Positions 63,701 through 64,000 of a stretch of DNA of 64,000 nt are shown one piece after another; the stretch's first letter is position 1, and every line of letters starts with the position of its first letter. The notes beneath the pieces are model-generated. The model was not told where the DNA came from, did no database searches, and saw nothing but the letters and a program-made list of their open reading frames with translations. The translations under genes were made by a program, and so were the position numbers. The stretch comes from Hippophae tibetana (Eukaryota > Streptophyta > Magnoliopsida > Rosales > Elaeagnaceae): NCBI GenBank assembly GCA_037013495.1, contig CM072801.1, positions 106,957,816 to 107,021,815 on the forward strand. The letters are read 5' to 3'.

Positions 63701-64000
63701 ATAAGCAAAAATGTGCGACCGAACTATAAGACGTCGGAAAGTAGTGTAACCGATGAAATTTGGGTTCTAAAAAGTGGATAAAATAACTATTTTTTACTTT
63801 ATGTTTTTGCAAATTGAAATGAGTTTAAATTTAATATTTTATAATGGTCCTTTTGATGTATGACTTAAAAGTTATAACAGTTTAAAGTTGGAACCTTAAT
63901 ACATAATTTCTTTTTTTTAAATTACGAACTCCAGAAATTTTGTTGTTTTTTATTCAGGATCAAAGAATGGTTGAACACCGAAAACAAAGAACAGGAAAAT
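57728..64000 (+). repeat. 11-monomer HOR, copy 2 (6,273 bp seen, cut by window end)
   Basis: Monomer starts are 57728, 58366, 59021, 59659, 60315, 60968, 61622, 62260, 62914 and 63567. Each is 7,136 bp after its counterpart. The only base difference I noticed is aattccTaatg at 59668, where 52532 has A, so the copies are almost identical and the duplication is recent, or recently converted. The window ends inside the tenth monomer. Confidence 0.95.
62776..63901 (+). repeat. Diverged monomer subfamily, second occurrence
   Basis: Exact-offset (7,136 bp) copy of the stretch at 55640-56765. The same diagnostic changes occur, including ttGttgaatcaa in the second monomer and gcgaTTaatttt. Its presence in both copies shows that the diverged block was carried along when the 11-monomer unit was duplicated. 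Confidence 0.9.

Larger units (their letters stand above)
1..64000 (+). repeat. Tandem satellite array, ~638/654-bp monomers, 98 complete plus one partial
   Basis: Every part of the window belongs to a head-to-tail repeat. With the anchor TTCgatac/TTCaattcc, successive monomer starts are 637-660 bp apart from base 1 to base 63567, and the last monomer is cut by the window end. No monomer is inverted and no foreign DNA interrupts the array. Lengths cluster at 638 (S class) and 653-656 (L class), with outliers of 658, 659, 660 and 641 from small indels. G+C is about 27% (hand count of the first monomer). Arrays like this are typical of eukaryotic centromeric or heterochromatic satellites. I do not recognise the family, and strand is arbitrary. 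Confidence 0.98.

Noticed and set aside
1-64000. CRISPR array
   Set aside because: Repeats of ~650 bp without unique spacers and without cas genes do not fit; this is a plain tandem satellite.
1-64000. Ribosomal DNA spacer or other tandem gene family
   Set aside because: No rRNA, tRNA, 5S or histone-like segment is recognisable in any monomer, and the unit is only ~650 bp of AT-rich DNA.
1-64000. Arrayed transposon or LTR remnants as the source of the monomers
   Set aside because: No terminal repeats, target-site duplications, primer-binding site or transposase/reverse-transcriptase motif was seen in the monomer on either strand.

Overview
The whole 64 kb window is one uninterrupted tandem satellite DNA array. 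It contains no recognisable protein-coding gene, RNA gene, transposon, CRISPR array or unique flank. I placed a monomer boundary at every 'ggcTTCgatac' or 'ggcTTCaattcc' and traced 98 complete monomers (M1-M98) plus a 434-bp partial one (M99), all head-to-tail in one orientation. The DNA is AT-rich: a hand count of M1 gives 179 G+C in 655 bp, about 27%. This is a eukaryotic satellite, of centromeric, pericentromeric or other heterochromatic type. I do not recognise the family and cannot say from sequence alone whether the host is plant or animal.

Monomers fall into two length classes. Long (L) monomers are about 654-655 bp and short (S) monomers about 638 bp. They share a core and differ in a block that covers the last ~110 bp of one monomer and the first ~35 bp of the next.

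The left half (about 3.9-35 kb) is built from a higher-order repeat (HOR) of seven monomers, S-L-S-L-L-L-L, with a period of 4,546 bp. Four complete units stand at 3912-8457, 8458-13003, 15608-20154 and 20155-24700, and only scattered single-base differences were seen between them. A contracted unit lies at 13004-15607. Units at about 24.7-35.1 kb are rearranged and expanded, with hybrid monomers that mark recombination joints.

The middle (about 35-50.6 kb) is more heterogeneous. It carries a 10-monomer repeat (offset ~6,450 bp), a 3-monomer repeat (offset 1,932 bp) and another 3-monomer repeat (offset ~1,934 bp). The right end (50592-64000) is an 11-monomer repeat with an exact 7,136-bp offset. 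It includes a run of clearly older, diverged monomers, which was copied along with the rest.

The many 60-98 codon open frames are repeats of the same few frames in each monomer and look like by-products of homogenised AT-rich DNA. One pattern deserves testing. The plus strand of some monomers reads as an open frame, then a GT...AG intron-like segment with a T-rich 3' end, then a further frame in the same phase. The most diverged monomers keep a 70-codon stop-free stretch. The satellite may therefore have arisen from a gene fragment, but this is inference only.
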